NCBI GenBank assembly: GCA_014380615.1
Contig: JACMJM010000032.1
Location: 1-64,000, forward strand
DNA from: Sphingobacteriaceae bacterium
GTDB lineage: Bacteria; Bacteroidota; Bacteroidia; Sphingobacteriales; Sphingobacteriaceae
Reading direction: 5' to 3'
Length of the DNA stretch: 64,000 bases
Part shown: in pieces, positions 62,516 to 64,000 of the stretch
How positions within the stretch are numbered: the stretch's first letter is position 1
Layout: each line of letters opens with the position of its first letter
Program-made: the position numbers and the translations under genes
The notes under the pieces: generated by a model
What the model saw: only the letters and a program-made list of their open reading frames with translations
Database searches by the model: none
What the model was told of the DNA's origin: nothing

Positions 62516-62523
62516 TATCTTTG
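62516..62523 (+). promoter_or_regulatory. -7 promoter element of the 90-residue membrane protein gene
   Basis: TATCTTTG, matching TAnnTTTG, four bases before ATG 62528. No -33 TTG at 17-23 bases, though TTTG at 62502-62505 lies closer. Near-leaderless. Confidence 0.6.
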
Positions 62524-62527
62524 CGTC

Positions 62528-62800
62528 ATGAAAACTATTAAGTACGGTGTGGTTGTAATTTGTTTTCTGCTTTCGATTACATTTTCTTCAAATGTTGAAG
62601 CGCAATGTTCTATGTGTACGTTAAATGCCGAAAACTCTGTGCAGCATGGAAACCATCAAGGAAAAAATCTAAACAAGGGAATTCTTTACCTTTTGGCAAT
62701 GCCCTATCTGGCTGTCGGGTTGATTGGTTTTATCTGGTATAAAAAATATCGCAAAAAGGATATTCTGGTAGATGTTAAAGACGGAAAATTAATTGATTGA
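62528..62800 (+). CDS. Small membrane protein with CSMC motif
   Basis: 90 residues from ATG 62528; the upstream frame to 62465 is repeat sequence. Signal peptide or first helix (MKTIKYGVVVICFLLSITFS, cleaved near VEAQ), then CSMCTLNAENS, a His-rich loop (VQHGNHQGKN) and one membrane helix (about 51-71). The CxxC and His pattern suggests metal or heme handling linked to the neighbouring oxidase genes; no named family. Confidence 0.75.
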   Translation: MKTIKYGVVVICFLLSITFSSNVEAQCSMCTLNAENSVQHGNHQGKNLNKGILYLLAMPYLAVGLIGFIWYKKYRKKDILVDVKDGKLID

Positions 62801-62808
62801 TCTGATCC

Positions 62809-63471
62809 ATGATCGAAGCACCAACACTGAAATTCTTAAAAGGACTTTCTCAAAACAATAACCGTGAGTGGTTCGGCATTCATAAGAAAGATTATGAGGC
62901 TTCCCGAGAGAATGTGCTGGAATTTACATCAAAAATTATAGCGGATCTAGCCGCTTTTGACGATACTATCCCCACCGATCTGAATCCTAAAGATTGTGTA
63001 ATGAGGATCTATCGCGACATACGTTTTAGTAACGATAAAACGCCTTTCAAAACTAATTTCGGAATTGCTATTTCCGCAAATGGTAAAAATTTTAAGGGGC
63101 CGGGTTATTACATTCATATTCAACCATCGAAATCTTTTATTGCGGGAGGTGCCTGGTATCCGGAAACGGATGAGCTGAAAGCCATACGCCAGGAAATTGA
63201 TTACAATGGTTCGGAACTGCGGTCAATTTTAAATGAGGATGGCTTTAAAAAAGTATTTGAAGATTTAGACAGGGAAGGGGCACTTAAAACTACGCCTAAA
63301 GGTTATCCGGCCGATCATGAAGATATTAACTATTTAAAATTGAAGAGTTTCACCGCAACCTCTCAGATCGCTGATACGGTTTTAACAGGACCGGGAGCCG
63401 TAAAAAAAATAGTTGATAACTTAGAAAAAATATATCCTCTTACAATTTTTTTGCGCAACGCTATTTCTTAA
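62809..63471 (+). CDS. DUF2461/TIGR02453-family protein
   Basis: 220 residues, normal family length. Signature segments: FLKGLSQNNNREWFGIHKKD at the start, MRIYRDIRFSNDKTPFKTNF, and FIAGGAWYPETDELKAIRQE. Soluble, function unknown; widespread in bacteria and some fungi. It starts eight bases after the previous gene and is followed by an OmpA-type gene eight bases on. Confidence 0.9.
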   Translation: MIEAPTLKFLKGLSQNNNREWFGIHKKDYEASRENVLEFTSKIIADLAAFDDTIPTDLNPKDCVMRIYRDIRFSNDKTPFKTNFGIAISANGKNFKGPGYYIHIQPSKSFIAGGAWYPETDELKAIRQEIDYNGSELRSILNEDGFKKVFEDLDREGALKTTPKGYPADHEDINYLKLKSFTATSQIADTVLTGPGAVKKIVDNLEKIYPLTIFLRNAIS

Positions 63472-63479
63472 TATTGTAT

Positions 63480-64000
63480 ATGAATAAACTTCTCTTTTTG
63501 TTGTTCGCGGCTTTCTTTTTAAGCTCCTGCATCGTTTTATCTACTAAAAAATATAATTCTTTACTTGCGGAGAGAGATTCATTGTCTGCCGGTTGGAACG
63601 ATGCGAATGTGAAGATTGAAAGTCTCGAAGAAGAGATAGCACGTTTAAAGGGTGATACATCTAAAATTAATCACCGCATGGCGGATTTGGAGAGTAAATT
63701 AACCGGCCTCGATGCTAATTATGCCTCGTTGCGGGCTAATAGTTCATCTGAGATAAAAAAACTGGCGGCCGACCTTGAGCGCAGGGAGGCACGACTTAAA
63801 GAAGTTGAGGAGATTCTCCGTAAGCGCGACGCTGCCACAAACGCTCTCAAGGAAAAGCTTCAAAAAGCGTTATTGGGATTCCAGAAAAGCGGGCTGGCCG
63901 TTGATATCAGGAACGGAAAAGTTTATGTGTCGTTAACCGATAAACTTCTGTTTTCGAGCGGGAGTATTGTAATCGATGAAAAGGGTAAACAGGCATTGGC
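63480..64000 (+). CDS. OmpA-family lipoprotein (3' end cut by window)
   Basis: ATG 63480, open to the window end (173 complete codons). Lipoprotein signal MNKLLFLLFAAFFLSSC (Cys 17), then a coiled coil (about 25-130; SLEEEIARLKGDTSK, ADLERREARLKEVEE), and the start of an OmpA domain (VDIRNGKVYVSLTDKLLFSSG). It has the same design as the gene at 5843-6697. It should anchor the outer membrane to peptidoglycan. Confidence 0.88.
   Translation, partial: MNKLLFLLFAAFFLSSCIVLSTKKYNSLLAERDSLSAGWNDANVKIESLEEEIARLKGDTSKINHRMADLESKLTGLDANYASLRANSSSEIKKLAADLERREARLKEVEEILRKRDAATNALKEKLQKALLGFQKSGLAVDIRNGKVYVSLTDKLLFSSGSIVIDEKGKQAL

Overview
The window looks like a chromosomal segment of a Bacteroidota member, most likely Sphingobacteriaceae (Pedobacter/Mucilaginibacter type). 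This rests on TAnnTTTG -7 promoter boxes just ahead of genes, an alternative complex III (act) operon joined to an aa3 oxidase, BlaI/M56 pairs, a choice-of-anchor L/OmpA protein, GH95 and PL11 glycan enzymes, and very few Shine-Dalgarno sequences. No sequence search was run. All family calls come from reading motifs.

Layout. 1-6700 (minus strand): a cut-off MBL-fold hydrolase, a TolC-type channel, an FtsX/MacB-like permease with its ATPase, and an OmpA-type lipoprotein. 7027-18293 (plus): a signalling and cell-wall locus made of an FhaA-like protein, a 32-residue membrane peptide, a PP2C phosphatase, a 1405-residue protein fusing RodA/FtsW to a class B penicillin-binding protein, an FHA protein and two paralogous Ser/Thr kinases. 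Its content and order closely parallel the actinobacterial fhaA-fhaB-pstP-rodA-pbpA-pknA-pknB cluster. REP-like palindromes sit in its two large gaps. 18382-20075: an orphan NarL-type regulator, a DUF3606-like protein and a glutathione peroxidase.

20149-26475 is a tRNA-Val(TAC) insertion hotspot. A roughly 5.5 kb AT-rich element (20166-25758) has 59-bp att repeats, paired arm-type sites, a tyrosine integrase, an SF3-like primase/helicase, a structured leader and small secreted or membrane cargo. It resembles a phage-satellite or minimal integrative element. Beyond it lie two tandem cassettes of about 345 bp. Each holds a GIY-YIG nuclease gene whose 3' end runs into a tRNA-like sequence followed by a copy of the tRNA terminator.

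26560-34370: glycan degradation (GH95 fucosidase, a catalytic-domain-less GH29 remnant, PL11 rhamnogalacturonan lyase), a surface-type protein and an alpha/beta hydrolase. 34743-39049: prfB with a programmed +1 frameshift, a SirB1-like protein, a methyltransferase and the anchor-L/OmpA protein. 39080-44402: a BlaI repressor with a clear promoter/operator, an M56 (BlaR1-type) protease fused to a complete periplasmic amidase domain, a second M56 protein, and a convergent BamA/TamA-like barrel. 44560-45534: a deoxyhypusine-synthase-like enzyme.

45822-62378 encodes the terminal respiratory chain: actABCDEF, coxB, coxA, ctaA, ctaB, two subunit III genes, subunit IV, SCO and DUF420. Quinol electrons pass through the Act complex to the aa3 oxidase, while CtaA/CtaB make heme A and SCO loads copper. 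The window ends with a small membrane protein, a DUF2461 protein and a cut-off OmpA-type lipoprotein.

The most unusual items are the RodA-PBP/kinase locus, the GIY-YIG/tRNA-like cassettes, the M56-amidase fusion and the structured RNA leader in the integrated element.
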